Source: Streptomyces aurantiogriseus
Lineage (GTDB): Bacteria > Actinomycetota > Actinomycetes > Streptomycetales > Streptomycetaceae
Length of the DNA stretch: 64,000 nucleotides
Assembly (NCBI RefSeq): GCF_014649375.1
Contig: NZ_BMSX01000025.1
Location: 1-64,000, forward strand
Reading direction: 5' to 3'
Positions 18,301-25,942 of this stretch are shown one piece after another. Positions within the stretch are counted from its first letter, which is position 1; every line of letters begins with the position of its first letter. Made by a program: the position numbers and the translations under genes. The notes beneath the pieces are model-generated. The model had not been told where the DNA came from. It saw nothing but the letters and a program-made list of their open reading frames with translations, and did no database searches.

Positions 18301-18919
18301 GGACGGCTTCGCGCAGGAACTCGCGCGCCCCATGCCGCGCCCCCCGCAACCGGCCGCGCGCCGGGGCACCCGGTTCCACGCGTGGGTGGAGGCCCGCTTC
18401 GAAGAGCTGACCCTGCCCTTTCTGGAGCCGGAGGAACTGCCCGGCGAGAACGCGGAGATCGCCGACGAACGCGACCTGGAGGCCCTCAAGGACGCCTTCG
18501 AACGCACCGAGTACGCCCGCCGCACACCCCACCGCGTCGAGGCCCCCTTCCAGATCGCCCTCGCCGGCCGCGTCGTACGAGGCCGTATCGACGCCGTCTA
18601 CAAGGACGGCGACGGCGAGACGGCGACGTACGAGATCGTCGACTGGAAGACCAACCGGGGCCGCACCGCCGACCCGCTGCAGCTCGCGCTGTACCGGCTC
18701 GCCTGGGCCGAGCAGCAGGGCGTGCCCGTGGAATCCGTCACAGCGGCGTTCCTGTACGTACGCACCGGCGAGGTCGTACGCCCCGGCCGTCTGCCCGATC
18801 GTGCCGAGCTGGAGCGCCTTTTGACGGACGAAGAGGCCTCTGACGACGGTCACGGGGGGCCGACCGGGCAAGCAAACCGTGCGGAACCGCCCGGCGAGGA
18901 TGTCAGCGCGGGCCGATAG
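15317..18919 (+). CDS. UvrD-type helicase-nuclease (AdnB-like)
   Basis: A 1200-aa SF1A helicase with Walker A GAGSGKTT near 40, DEYQDT near 270, motif AHKSKGLEWD near 660 and a C-terminal RecB-type nuclease with IVDWKTNRG near 1108. It follows the AdnA-like gene by 105 bp on the same strand, the adnA-adnB arrangement of mycobacteria, where AdnB is the lead motor and both subunits cut DNA. An acidic Tyr/Pro repeat (PPYDEAPY type, about 866-900) separates motor and nuclease. The ATG at 15317 is preferred over a GTG at 15272: TAGCCT at 15304-15309 lies 7 nt upstream with no Shine-Dalgarno sequence, fitting a leaderless message. Confidence 0.88.
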   Translation: MPARITDPEQLKELLGIPFTPEQTACIIAPPAPQVIVAGAGSGKTTVMAARVVWLVGTGQVAPEQVLGLTFTNKAAGELAERVRKALIKAGVTDPDGIDPDNPPGEPVISTYHAFAGRLLTDHGLRIGLEPTSRLLADATRYQLAARVLREAPGPYPALTRSFADLVSDLLALDAELAEHLVRPEDLRAWDAGLLRTLQGAKLTNADLRKVPETAAARRELADLVLRYRTVKRERDLLDFGDQIALAARLAHIPEVGRILRDEFRVVLLDEYQDTSVAQRILLAGLFGGGTGHPVTAVGDPCQAIYGWRGASVANLDDFPEHFAHADGRPATRQALSENRRSGGRLLDLANGLAEPLRAMHAGVEALRPAPGAERDGVVRCALLPTHAEEIDWIADSVAHLVNTGKAPGEIAVLCRTATDFAEIQGALVARDVPVEVVGLSGLLHLPEVADLVAVCEVLQDPGANASLVRLLTGPRWRIGPRDLALLGRRARLLVSHARGDDPDDPDRRLAEAVEGVDPSEVISLADALDTFLETPLNGAAGDDDGLPFSPDARVRFARLAAELRDLRRSLADPLGDVLHRVLAVTGLEVELSASPHALAARRRETLSNFLDIAASFAANENEASLLAFLGFLRTAAQYEKGLDNALPGGENTVKVLTAHKSKGLEWDVVAVPGLVTGTFPSGQGREKWTAQAKVLPHELRGDADTLPDIDAWDSRGMKAFHEAMKDHQHTEELRLGYVTFTRPRSLLLGSGHWWGPTQKKPRGPSAFLQALYDHCAAGHGEIEAWADEPEEGAENPTLHRATADQVWPLPLDDAALARRRAAAQTVLTHLDDLASYKDDDPAVTHDPQTYDDPDWPVPPDEDEPPHDEPPYDEAPYGEPPYDEAPYYDEAPYDEFPYDEDVSSQEASPDRDEWTPTRPAIPHQAKAPEPPAARPHSPEPRRTPLTPEEARTVDSWDRDLDALTGELLRARQSVTDVPLPTTLTASQLLRLAADPDGFAQELARPMPRPPQPAARRGTRFHAWVEARFEELTLPFLEPEELPGENAEIADERDLEALKDAFERTEYARRTPHRVEAPFQIALAGRVVRGRIDAVYKDGDGETATYEIVDWKTNRGRTADPLQLALYRLAWAEQQGVPVESVTAAFLYVRTGEVVRPGRLPDRAELERLLTDEEASDDGHGGPTGQANRAEPPGEDVSAGR

Positions 18920-18929
18920 GCTCGTGACC

Positions 18930-20342
18930 ATGAGCCATCCCGTTGACAGTGTGGTCAGCGCCGTCCGCACCTACATCGAGCGCCACCGCGCCGCCTTCCT
19001 CGACGACCTCACCGAGTGGCTGCGCATCCCGTCCGTGTCGGCTCAGCCCGACCACGCGCCCGACGTACACCGCAGCGCCGACTGGCTCGCCGCCAGGCTC
19101 AAGGAGACCGGCTTCCCGACCGCCGAGGTCTGGCAGACCCCCGGCGCGCCCGCCGTCTACGCCGAGTGGCCCTCCGACGATCCGCAGGCACCCACCGTCC
19201 TGGTCTACGGCCATCACGACGTGCAGCCCGCCGCCCGCGAGGACGGCTGGGACAGCGACCCCTTCGAACCCGTCGTCCGCGACAACCGCCTCTACGCGCG
19301 CGGGGCGGCCGACGACAAGGGCCAGGTGTTCTTCCACACCCTCGGCATCCGCGCCCACCTCGCCGCCACCGGCCGCACCACCCCGGCCGTCACCCTCAAG
19401 CTGCTGATCGAAGGCGAGGAGGAGTCCAGCTCCCCACACTTCCGCGCCCTGGTCGAGGAGCACGCCGAGCGGCTCGCCGCCGACGCCGTGATCGTCTCCG
19501 ACACCGGCATGTGGTCCGAGGACACCCCCACGGTGTGCACAGGCATGCGCGGCCTCGCCGAGTGCGAGATCCGGCTGACCGGCCCCGACCAGGACATCCA
19601 CTCCGGCTCCTTCGGCGGCGCCGTCCCCAACCCGGCCACCGCCGCAGCCCGCCTCGTCGGCGCCCTGCACGACGAGCACGCGCGCGTGGCGATCCCCGGC
19701 TTCTACGACGGCATCGTCGAGCTGACCGACAGCGAGCGCGAGCTCTTCGCCGAGCTGCCCTTCGACGAGGAGCAGTGGCTGCGCACCGCCAAGTCGCACG
19801 CCCCCCACGGCGAGACCGGACACACCACCCTGGAGCGCATCTGGGCCCGCCCCACCGCCGAGGTCAACGGCATCGGCGGCGGCTACCAGGGCCCCGGCAG
19901 CAAGACGATCATCCCGTCCTCGGCCTTCGTGAAACTGTCCTTCCGGCTGGTCGCCGGCCAGGACCCCGACCACATCGAGAAGGCCGTCCGCAGCTGGGCC
20001 GACGAACAGATGCCCGCGGGAATCCGGCACGAGATCACGTTCAGCCCGGCCACGCGCCCCTGCCTGACCCCGCTGGACCACCCGGCGCTGCAGTCCGTGG
20101 TCCGCGCCATGGGCCGCGCCTTCGAAGGACCCGTCCGCTTCACCCGCGAGGGCGGCTCGGGACCGGCAGCCGACCTCCAGGAAGTCCTCGGCGCCCCCGT
20201 GCTCTTCCTCGGCATCTCCGTCCCCTCGGACGGCTGGCACGCCCCGAACGAGAAGGTCGAGCTGGACCTCCTCCTCAAAGGCGTCGAGACCACCGCGTAC
20301 CTCTGGAGCGACCTCGCGGAGACCTGGCGCCATGCGCCCTGA
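18930..20342 (+). CDS. M20 family dipeptidase/carboxypeptidase
   Basis: A 470-aa di-zinc peptidase. GHHDVQP near 86, RGAADDKG near 126 and EGEEESSS near 163 carry the metal ligands and catalytic acid. The central dimerisation domain includes the conserved GxxGGYQGPGSKTIIP region. Cytosolic M20 enzymes of this subgroup cleave dipeptides; substrate is unspecified. TAGGCT at 18917-18922 ends 7 nt before the ATG at 18930 and overlaps the end of the helicase gene, indicating its own leaderless promoter. Confidence 0.9.
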   Translation: MSHPVDSVVSAVRTYIERHRAAFLDDLTEWLRIPSVSAQPDHAPDVHRSADWLAARLKETGFPTAEVWQTPGAPAVYAEWPSDDPQAPTVLVYGHHDVQPAAREDGWDSDPFEPVVRDNRLYARGAADDKGQVFFHTLGIRAHLAATGRTTPAVTLKLLIEGEEESSSPHFRALVEEHAERLAADAVIVSDTGMWSEDTPTVCTGMRGLAECEIRLTGPDQDIHSGSFGGAVPNPATAAARLVGALHDEHARVAIPGFYDGIVELTDSERELFAELPFDEEQWLRTAKSHAPHGETGHTTLERIWARPTAEVNGIGGGYQGPGSKTIIPSSAFVKLSFRLVAGQDPDHIEKAVRSWADEQMPAGIRHEITFSPATRPCLTPLDHPALQSVVRAMGRAFEGPVRFTREGGSGPAADLQEVLGAPVLFLGISVPSDGWHAPNEKVELDLLLKGVETTAYLWSDLAETWRHAP

Positions 20343-20492
20343 CGACCCCGCTCGGTCCGGAGCGACACCGCGCGCGGGGCACACTGGAGGCACCGCCCCA
20401 CACCGCGACACCGCACCCGGTCGCCCCCTGCCGCACGTCCCGCTGAACCGCCCGCCGAAACAACCGTTCCACCGGGGGAGTTGGAAGCACCC

Positions 20493-21437
20493 GTGACCAC
20501 CTGGACCGACCAGAACGCCGACCGACCCGTCTCACTCACCGCACCGAGCGGCATCGACCGGGCCGCCCACCACCGGCTCGACGAGGCCTGGCTCGCCGCG
20601 GCGTGGAGCCACCCCACCACCCGCTGCTTCGTGGTCTCCGGCGGCCAGGTCCTCATCGACGAGACGGCGGACGGCCGGACCGAACTCGTCATGACCCCCT
20701 CCTTCGAGGCCCCCCTCACCGAGGCACACCGCTACTTCCTCGGCATCGACGAGGACGGCGTCAGCTACTTCGCCCTGCAGAAGGACGCCCTGCCCGGCCG
20801 CATCGACCAGTCGGCCCGCCCGGCCGGGCTGCGCGAGGCCGGCCTGCTGCTGTCACCGCGCGACGCGGGCCTGATGGTGCACGCGGTCGGCCTGGAGAAC
20901 TGGCAGCGCACCCACCGCTTCTGCTCCCGCTGCGGCGAGCGCACCGTCATCGCCGCGGCCGGCCACATCCGCCGCTGCCCCGCCTGCGGCGCCGAGCACT
21001 ACCCGCGCACCGACCCCGCCGTGATCATGGCCGTCACGGACGAGGACGACCGCATCCTCCTCGGCCGCCAGGTCCACTGGCCGGAAGGCCGCTTCTCGAC
21101 GCTCGCCGGCTTCGTCGAGCCCGGCGAGTCCATCGAGCAGTCGGTCCGCCGCGAGGTCTACGAGGAGGCCGGGATCACCGTCGGCCAGGTCGAGTACATC
21201 GCCAGCCAGCCCTGGCCGTTCCCGTCCAGCCTGATGCTGGGCTTCATGGCCCGCGCCACCTCCACCGAGATCGACGTCGACGGCGACGAGATCCACGAGG
21301 CCCGCTGGTTCTCCCGCGACGAACTCGGCGCAGCCTTCGAGTCCGGCGAGGTCCTGCCGCCCTACGGCATCTCGATCGCAGCCCGCCTGATCGAGCTCTG
21401 GTACGGCAAGCCGCTGCCGACACGCAGCTTCGTGTGA
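20493..21437 (+). CDS. nudC: NAD(H) diphosphatase NudC
   Basis: A 314-aa NUDIX protein. A zinc ribbon (CSRCGERT and CPACGAEHYPRTDP) precedes the Nudix box GFVEPGESIEQSVRREVYEEAG. The SQPWPFPSS motif just after it is diagnostic for NADH pyrophosphatases. The enzyme hydrolyses NAD(H) to NMN(H) and AMP, and family members also remove NAD caps from RNA. The GTG at 20493 has GGAAG 6 nt upstream; a TTG at 20481 is less likely. As in mycobacteria, it lies beside mycoredoxin and uvrD2. Confidence 0.93.
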   Translation: MTTWTDQNADRPVSLTAPSGIDRAAHHRLDEAWLAAAWSHPTTRCFVVSGGQVLIDETADGRTELVMTPSFEAPLTEAHRYFLGIDEDGVSYFALQKDALPGRIDQSARPAGLREAGLLLSPRDAGLMVHAVGLENWQRTHRFCSRCGERTVIAAAGHIRRCPACGAEHYPRTDPAVIMAVTDEDDRILLGRQVHWPEGRFSTLAGFVEPGESIEQSVRREVYEEAGITVGQVEYIASQPWPFPSSLMLGFMARATSTEIDVDGDEIHEARWFSRDELGAAFESGEVLPPYGISIAARLIELWYGKPLPTRSFV

Positions 21438-21449
21438 GACACGACACAA

Positions 21450-21485
21450 GAAGGGCGGCCCCCGACACCTCGGAGGCCGCCCTTC
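21450..21485. terminator. bidirectional terminator between nudC and mycoredoxin
   Basis: GAAGGGCGGCC at 21450-21460 pairs perfectly with GGCCGCCCTTC at 21475-21485 (11-bp stem, 14-nt loop). It lies 13 nt after the nudC stop and 10 nt before the stop of the convergent gene. Confidence 0.82.
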
Positions 21486-21494
21486 CCTGCGTGC

Positions 21495-21737
21495 TTACGC
21501 GCCGATCTTCTGCTTGACCTGGGCCAGCGACGGGTTCGTCAGCGTCGAGCCGTCCGGGAACAGCACAGTCGGCACCGTCTGGTTTCCGCCATTCGCCTTC
21601 TCCACGAACGCCGCGGACTCCGGGTCCTGCTCGATGTTGATCTCGGTGTACGCGATGCCCTCGCGGTCGAGCTGGCTCTTCAGCCGACGGCAGTAGCCGC
21701 ACCACGTGGTGCTGTACATCGTCACAGTGCCCAGCAT
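21495..21737 (-). CDS. mycoredoxin-1 (glutaredoxin-like, CGYC active site)
   Basis: An 80-aa glutaredoxin-fold protein with active site CGYC (Cys13, Cys16), TVPTVL cis-proline loop and DGSTLTNPS substrate-binding segment. Mycoredoxins reduce mixed disulfides with mycothiol, the actinobacterial low-molecular-weight thiol, in the cytoplasm. The start at 21737 has AGAAGGAG upstream; an in-frame ATG at 21719 would lose only six residues. A SigR-type promoter lies 50-80 bp upstream, fitting a thiol-stress role. The gene is divergent from uvrD2, as for Rv3198A in M. tuberculosis by my recollection. Confidence 0.92.
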   Translation of the reverse strand: MLGTVTMYSTTWCGYCRRLKSQLDREGIAYTEINIEQDPESAAFVEKANGGNQTVPTVLFPDGSTLTNPSLAQVKQKIGA

Positions 21738-21788
21738 GTCTCTCGCGCTCCTTCTGCGGGTCGGCGAACGGGGTCGTCGCAGTGGGAG

Positions 21789-21815
21789 AACGTACTTGAA
21801 AGGGCCACCATTCCC
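21789..21815 (-). promoter_or_regulatory. SigR-type promoter for mycoredoxin
   Basis: On the minus strand GGGAAT (21815-21810), an 18-nt spacer and GTT (21791-21789) match the SigR consensus exactly. Transcription should start near 21782, about 45 nt before the start codon. Confidence 0.8.
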
Positions 21816-21924
21816 GGCAGCGACGGAGAGCCGGGGGTGACCTCCGCCGCATTAATACGACTGCGGATGCCCGCCTGTGGACAACCGGCCCGCCCGTCTC
21901 CGGCGACCTGGCAGCATGGCTTGT

Positions 21925-24141
21925 GTGACACCAGCAACGCACTCCACCCTCTTCCCGCAGGTACCGGACTCGGCCGACGCGGTGCTCGAAGGGCTCGACC
22001 CCGAGCAGCGCGAGGTGGCCACCGCCCTGCACGGCCCGGTGTGCGTGCTGGCAGGAGCCGGCACGGGCAAGACCCGAGCCATCACCCACCGCATCGCCTA
22101 CGGTGTGCGCGCCGGCATCCTGCAGCCCTCCAGCGTGCTCGCCGTCACCTTCACCAACCGCGCCGCCGGCGAGATGCGCGGCCGACTGCGCCAGCTCGGC
22201 GCCCAAGGCGTCCAGGCCCGCACCTTCCACTCGGCGGCCCTGCGTCAACTGCAGTACTTCTGGCCGAAAGCGATCGGTGGCTCCCTGCCCCGGCTCGTCG
22301 ACCGCAAGATCCAGCTCGTCGCCGACGCAGCCGCCGTCTGCCGCATCCGCCTCGACCGGGGCGAGCTGCGGGACGCCACCGCGGAGATCGAGTGGTCCAA
22401 GGTCACCCAGACCGTCCCCGCCGACTACCCCCTGGCCGCCGCCAAGGCAGGCCGCGAAGCCCCCCGCGACCCCGCCGAGATCGCCCAGCTCTACGCCGCC
22501 TACGAGGACCTCAAGCGCGAGCGCTCCGTCATCGACTTCGAGGACGTCCTGCTGCTGACCGTCGCCATCCTCCAGGACCGGCACGACATCGCCGAACAGG
22601 TCCGCGCCCAGTACCAACACTTCGTCGTCGACGAGTACCAGGACGTCAGCCCCCTCCAGCAGCGCCTGCTGGAGCTGTGGCTCGGCGAGCGGGACAACCT
22701 GTGCGTGGTCGGCGACGCCAGCCAGACGATCTACTCCTTCACCGGAGCCACCCCCGACCACCTCCTCGACTTCCGCACCCGCCACCCCGGCGCCACCGTC
22801 GTCAAGCTGGTCCGCGACTACCGCTCCACCCCCCAGGTCGTCCACCTCGCCAACGGCCTCCTCGCCCAGGCCCGCGGCCGCGCCGCCGACCACCGCCTGG
22901 AGCTGATCTCCCAGCGCACCCCCGGACCGGAACCCGTCTACACCGAGCACACCGACGAACCCGCCGAAGCCGAGGGCGCCGCCCGCCGCATCCGCGAGCT
23001 GCTCGACGCCGGCGTCCCGGCCGCCGAGATCGCCGTCCTGTTCCGCACCAACGCCCAGTCCGAGACCTACGAACAGGCCCTCGCCGACGCCGGCATCCCC
23101 TACCAGCTGCGCGGCGCCGAACGCTTCTTCGACCGGCCCGAGGTGCGCAAGGCGATCAACTCCCTGCGCGCAGCCGCCCGCTTCGGCCGCAACGACACCC
23201 TCCTCGAGGACACCGTCGACCTGCCCTCCCAGGTGAGGGCCGTCCTCTCCGGCGAGGGCTGGACCCCACAGACGCCGGCCGGCTCCGGCGCCGTCAGAGA
23301 GCGCTGGGAGTCCCTGGCCGCGCTGGTCAACCTCGCGCAGGACTTCGTCGCCGCCAGCCCCGGCGCGACCCTCGCCGACCTGGTCGCCGAGCTCGACGAG
23401 CGGGCGAACGCCCAGCACGCCCCGACCGTCCAGGGCGTCACCCTCGCCTCGCTCCACTCCGCCAAGGGCCTGGAGTGGGACGTCGTCTTCCTGGTCGGCA
23501 TCGCCGAAGGCATGATGCCGATCACCTACGCCAGGACCGACGAGCAGATCGAGGAAGAGCGCCGCCTCCTCTACGTCGGGGTCACCCGGGCCCGCGAGCG
23601 CCTCCACGTGTCCTGGGCGCTCTCCCGCTCGCCCGGCGGCCGCCCGAACCGCCGCCCCAGCCGCTTCCTTGACGGCCTGCGCCCCGGCTCGGGCAGTGCC
23701 GCCGGCACCGGCGGCACCGGCGGTTCCGGGGGCGTCGAGCGCGGCTTCGGGGGCGGCTTCGGGGGCGCGGTGACGGGCACTTCCACCGTGCCGGGCCGCA
23801 GGCAGCGCATCCCGGCCCGTTGCCGGGTCTGCGGACGCAGCCTGACGGACGCCGGTGAGATGAAGCTGATGCGCTGTGAGGACTGCCCCTCGGACATGGA
23901 CGAAGGGCTCTACGAGCGGCTGCGGTCCTGGCGCTCGGTGCAGGCGCGGCGCAACGGACAGCCCGCCTTCTGCGTCTTCACCGACAAGACGCTGATGGCG
24001 ATCGCCGAGACCGTCCCCGAGGAGGCGGGCGAACTCGCGCGGATCCCGGGGGTCGGCATGCGCAAGCTCAACCGCTACGGAGCCGATGTCCTGGCCATCT
24101 GCGCAGGCCAGGACCCGGGGGAAGAGGCTGAAAGTGACTGA
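21925..24141 (+). CDS. uvrD2: ATP-dependent DNA helicase UvrD2
   Basis: A 738-aa SF1A helicase with Walker A GAGTGKT, DEYQDVS motif II and the LHSAKGLEWD motif. After a glycine-rich linker it has a tetracysteine module (CRVCG...CEDC, about 632-656) and a C-terminal HRDC domain ending in IPGVGMRKLNRYGADVL. Helicase plus four cysteines plus HRDC is the actinobacterial UvrD2 architecture. The GTG at 21925 is preferred because CAGCAT ends 7 nt before it; an ATG at 21916 is the alternative. UvrD2 unwinds 3'-tailed DNA and is essential in mycobacteria. Confidence 0.9.
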   Translation: MTPATHSTLFPQVPDSADAVLEGLDPEQREVATALHGPVCVLAGAGTGKTRAITHRIAYGVRAGILQPSSVLAVTFTNRAAGEMRGRLRQLGAQGVQARTFHSAALRQLQYFWPKAIGGSLPRLVDRKIQLVADAAAVCRIRLDRGELRDATAEIEWSKVTQTVPADYPLAAAKAGREAPRDPAEIAQLYAAYEDLKRERSVIDFEDVLLLTVAILQDRHDIAEQVRAQYQHFVVDEYQDVSPLQQRLLELWLGERDNLCVVGDASQTIYSFTGATPDHLLDFRTRHPGATVVKLVRDYRSTPQVVHLANGLLAQARGRAADHRLELISQRTPGPEPVYTEHTDEPAEAEGAARRIRELLDAGVPAAEIAVLFRTNAQSETYEQALADAGIPYQLRGAERFFDRPEVRKAINSLRAAARFGRNDTLLEDTVDLPSQVRAVLSGEGWTPQTPAGSGAVRERWESLAALVNLAQDFVAASPGATLADLVAELDERANAQHAPTVQGVTLASLHSAKGLEWDVVFLVGIAEGMMPITYARTDEQIEEERRLLYVGVTRARERLHVSWALSRSPGGRPNRRPSRFLDGLRPGSGSAAGTGGTGGSGGVERGFGGGFGGAVTGTSTVPGRRQRIPARCRVCGRSLTDAGEMKLMRCEDCPSDMDEGLYERLRSWRSVQARRNGQPAFCVFTDKTLMAIAETVPEEAGELARIPGVGMRKLNRYGADVLAICAGQDPGEEAESD

Positions 24142-24154
24142 CGCGAACTCGTCG

Positions 24155-24194
24155 AAAAAATAGTTTGCGCATGCCCCAGCAATCCCCATAGGTT
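24155..24194 (+). promoter_or_regulatory. predicted WblC (WhiB7-type) autoregulated promoter
   Basis: An A/T tract (AAAAAAT, 24155-24161) lies exactly 3 bp before a -35 TTGCGC (24165-24170). An 18-nt spacer leads to -10 TAGGTT (24189-24194). An A/T tract just upstream of the -35 is the known signature of WhiB7-activated promoters. The start point near 24201 would give wblC a leader of about 610 nt. Confidence 0.72.
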
Positions 24195-24308
24195 CTTAGG
24201 CACGAGAACAGAGGCCTTCTCGAAGGCCCTGATCCCGTGCTGTACTTGCATATCCGTCGGACTGGGTTCACCCCCGGTCCCCCGAGACGCCGAGAGGAGG
24301 CGATTCCA

Positions 24309-24635
24309 GTGATCATCACCAACACCAGCTTCACCAGCACCGCCAAACTGACCGATCGCTCGATCGTCTCCCTGTGCATGCTCGGCGCCTCGAACCTGGG
24401 CACCGGTCTGTCCGGCATTCGTGCCGACCGGCTGGCGTCCTCCTCCGTTGCCCCCGTGGGCCTTCCCGTCCGCGAGCGCAGCGAGCGACCGACCAAGGCA
24501 CTGGAAGCGGCAGTAGCGGCACAGGCAAAGGCCTATGCCTTTACGGCGACCGGTGCCGGATTCCGGAAGCAGACGACGCAGCACCACCTGATGTGGGCCT
24601 TCCGTGGGCCAGAACCCTGGAGTGATCCAGCCTGA
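24309..24635 (+). CDS. 108-aa ORF in the wblC leader (leader peptide or small protein)
   Basis: A GTG at 24309 preceded by an excellent Shine-Dalgarno sequence (GAGAGGAGG at 24293-24301) opens a 108-codon frame that ends in a hairpin. The product has no recognised domain; the N-terminal part is Ser/Thr-rich, the middle is charged and the end is aromatic (LMWAF). From memory a hypothetical gene (SCO5189) occupies the same place in S. coelicolor. Position between a WblC-type promoter and an intrinsic terminator suggests that its translation senses ribosome inhibition and controls read-through into wblC. It may also be a free-standing protein. Confidence 0.6.
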   Translation: MIITNTSFTSTAKLTDRSIVSLCMLGASNLGTGLSGIRADRLASSSVAPVGLPVRERSERPTKALEAAVAAQAKAYAFTATGAGFRKQTTQHHLMWAFRGPEPWSDPA

Positions 24636-24693
24636 TCGCCGATCAGGCCGGCGCCTTCAGGGCCGCGGAACCCCATCCGGGATCCGCGGCCCT
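24631..24693 (+). terminator. tandem hairpins and intrinsic terminator (attenuator) before wblC
   Basis: Hairpin 1 (CCTGATC-GCC-GATCAGG, 24631-24647) contains the stop codon of the leader ORF. Hairpin 2 pairs AGGGCCGCGGA (24659-24669) with TCCGCGGCCCT (24683-24693), an 11-bp stem, followed by the T-rich TCTGTTTGT. This is the most classical rho-independent terminator in the window, placed 120 nt before the wblC start. whiB7/wblC genes are known to be controlled by leader attenuation. Confidence 0.75.
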
Positions 24694-24812
24694 TCTGTTT
24701 GTCCTCCAACGGGGATGACGGAGCGAAGGGGCCTCGGGACAAGAAAAGAACCCGGTACCCAGCCGCCACCCGGCCCAACAGGGCCGGACCGACCAGACGA
24801 GGAAGACGAACC

Positions 24813-25181
24813 GTGCAACTCGAAGCGCACGCCCCGTCCGTACCGCCTTCCGAAACGATCCCCCCGCCCGGCCTCACGGAGGACTCCACCTTGACCCCGC
24901 TGACCGCGCTCACCGCGCTCGACGACGCCATCGAGAACCTCGGCGTACCCGTCCCCTGCCGCTCCTACGACCCGGAGGTCTTCTTCGCCGAGTCGCCGGC
25001 AGACGTCGAGTACGCCAAGTCCCTCTGCCGCACCTGCCCGCTGATCGAGGCCTGCCTCGCCGGCGCCAAGGAGCGGCGCGAGCCCTGGGGCGTCTGGGGT
25101 GGCGAGCTGTTCGTCCAGGGTGTCGTCGTCGCCCGGAAGCGGCCGCGTGGCCGCCCGCGCAAGAACCCGGTCACGGCATGA
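24813..25181 (+). CDS. wblC: WhiB7-type antibiotic-responsive regulator WblC
   Basis: A 122-aa WhiB family protein. Four Fe-S cysteines are at 49, 72, 75 and 81 (CRTCPLIEAC). The GVWGG turn at 93-97 and a C-terminal AT-hook (RGRPRK, 112-117) are the WhiB7/WblC signature. WblC binds the primary sigma factor and activates resistance and ribosome-protection genes when translation is inhibited. The GTG at 24813 has GAGGAAG upstream. The stop overlaps the next gene's ATG (ATGA). Control is predicted at the promoter (autoactivation) and by leader attenuation. Confidence 0.95.
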   Translation: MQLEAHAPSVPPSETIPPPGLTEDSTLTPLTALTALDDAIENLGVPVPCRSYDPEVFFAESPADVEYAKSLCRTCPLIEACLAGAKERREPWGVWGGELFVQGVVVARKRPRGRPRKNPVTA

Positions 25182-25501
25182 ACACCGCAGGAACGATCGA
25201 CCGCCCCCTCACGCACGACCCCAAGAAGCAGGCCCCGATGAAGCCGTCCACCAGCGAGCCCGCAGGCTCCGCGACCGAAGACGTCACCACCACCGGCGCG
25301 AACGACTCGCGTCAGAACAGGACCCGCGAGATGCAACTCATCCCAGAAGCCCTGGCTCGTGCGCATATGCACGAGCGACTGCACGAGGCCGAGCGGGAAC
25401 GCCTGGCGGTGCGCCTGGCGACCGCCCGCCGGATGCAGCGCCGGGCCGAGCGCGCCTCGCTGCGCGCCCGCCGGGCGCTCGCCATGGCCGTGATGCAGTA
25501 A
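25178..25501 (+). CDS. hypothetical protein coupled to wblC
   Basis: A 107-aa protein whose ATG overlaps the wblC stop by 4 nt, so translation is coupled. The N-terminal half is polar and probably disordered. The C-terminal half (about 58-107) is a long Arg/Ala/Glu/Met-rich amphipathic helix, likely a coiled coil (HERLHEAERERLAVRL). No domain or catalytic motif recognised. Because the pair is co-translated, it is a candidate partner or modulator of WblC. Confidence 0.75.
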   Translation: MNTAGTIDRPLTHDPKKQAPMKPSTSEPAGSATEDVTTTGANDSRQNRTREMQLIPEALARAHMHERLHEAERERLAVRLATARRMQRRAERASLRARRALAMAVMQ

Positions 25502-25551
25502 CCCCTCCCACCTGAAGCGGTGGCCTCCCGACACAGGAGGCGAAGCTCTCC

Positions 25552-25591
25552 CCGCGGGGGCCGGTCCGTCCGAACGGACCGGCCCCCGCGG
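25552..25591. terminator. strong terminator of the wblC operon
   Basis: A perfect 18-bp stem (25552-25569 with 25574-25591, sequence beginning CCGCGGGGGCC) closed by a CCGA tetraloop, 50 nt after the stop of the wblC-coupled gene. No U-tract. Confidence 0.85.
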
Positions 25592-25637
25592 TGCGTTGTG
25601 CCCGGCGATCCCTCGGCCGCGGCGTTATCGTCCGAGG

Positions 25638-25850
25638 GTGACGAGTCATCCCGGCGGCAGTGACCACGGCGGCTCCCCGGCGGAGCCCCGCCCCCTCGTG
25701 TGCGCCCGCTGCGGCACCCGGGCCGAGGAACCCCCGCCCGTCACCTGGACCTGCTCCGTGGAGAACGGCGTACGTCAGTACTGCTGCGACACCTGCGCGC
25801 GGGAGAAGCTCAGGGCCATTGAGGGGCGGCTGGACCCGGCCTGGTGGTAG
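25638..25850 (+). CDS. small zinc-ribbon protein
   Basis: A 70-aa protein with CARCG near 22 and CCDTC near 52, a probable four-cysteine zinc ribbon; no other domain. Start is the GTG at 25638, 6 nt after a -10-like TATCGT (25626-25631), with no Shine-Dalgarno sequence, so probably leaderless. It is convergent with the kinase gene. Function unknown. Confidence 0.7.
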   Translation: MTSHPGGSDHGGSPAEPRPLVCARCGTRAEEPPPVTWTCSVENGVRQYCCDTCAREKLRAIEGRLDPAWW

Positions 25851-25942
25851 GACCACTGCTTGGGGGGCTTCCCCCCTCCCCTCCCCTCCCCCCACCCCAC
25901 CCCGCCCCTCCTTCCGAACGGCAACGCGCAGCCCGTATCGGC

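Noticed and set aside
21244..24189. 981-codon minus-strand open frame spanning nudC to uvrD2
   Set aside because: Antisense to genes with clear motifs; only mycoredoxin in this interval is genuinely on the minus strand, in a different frame.
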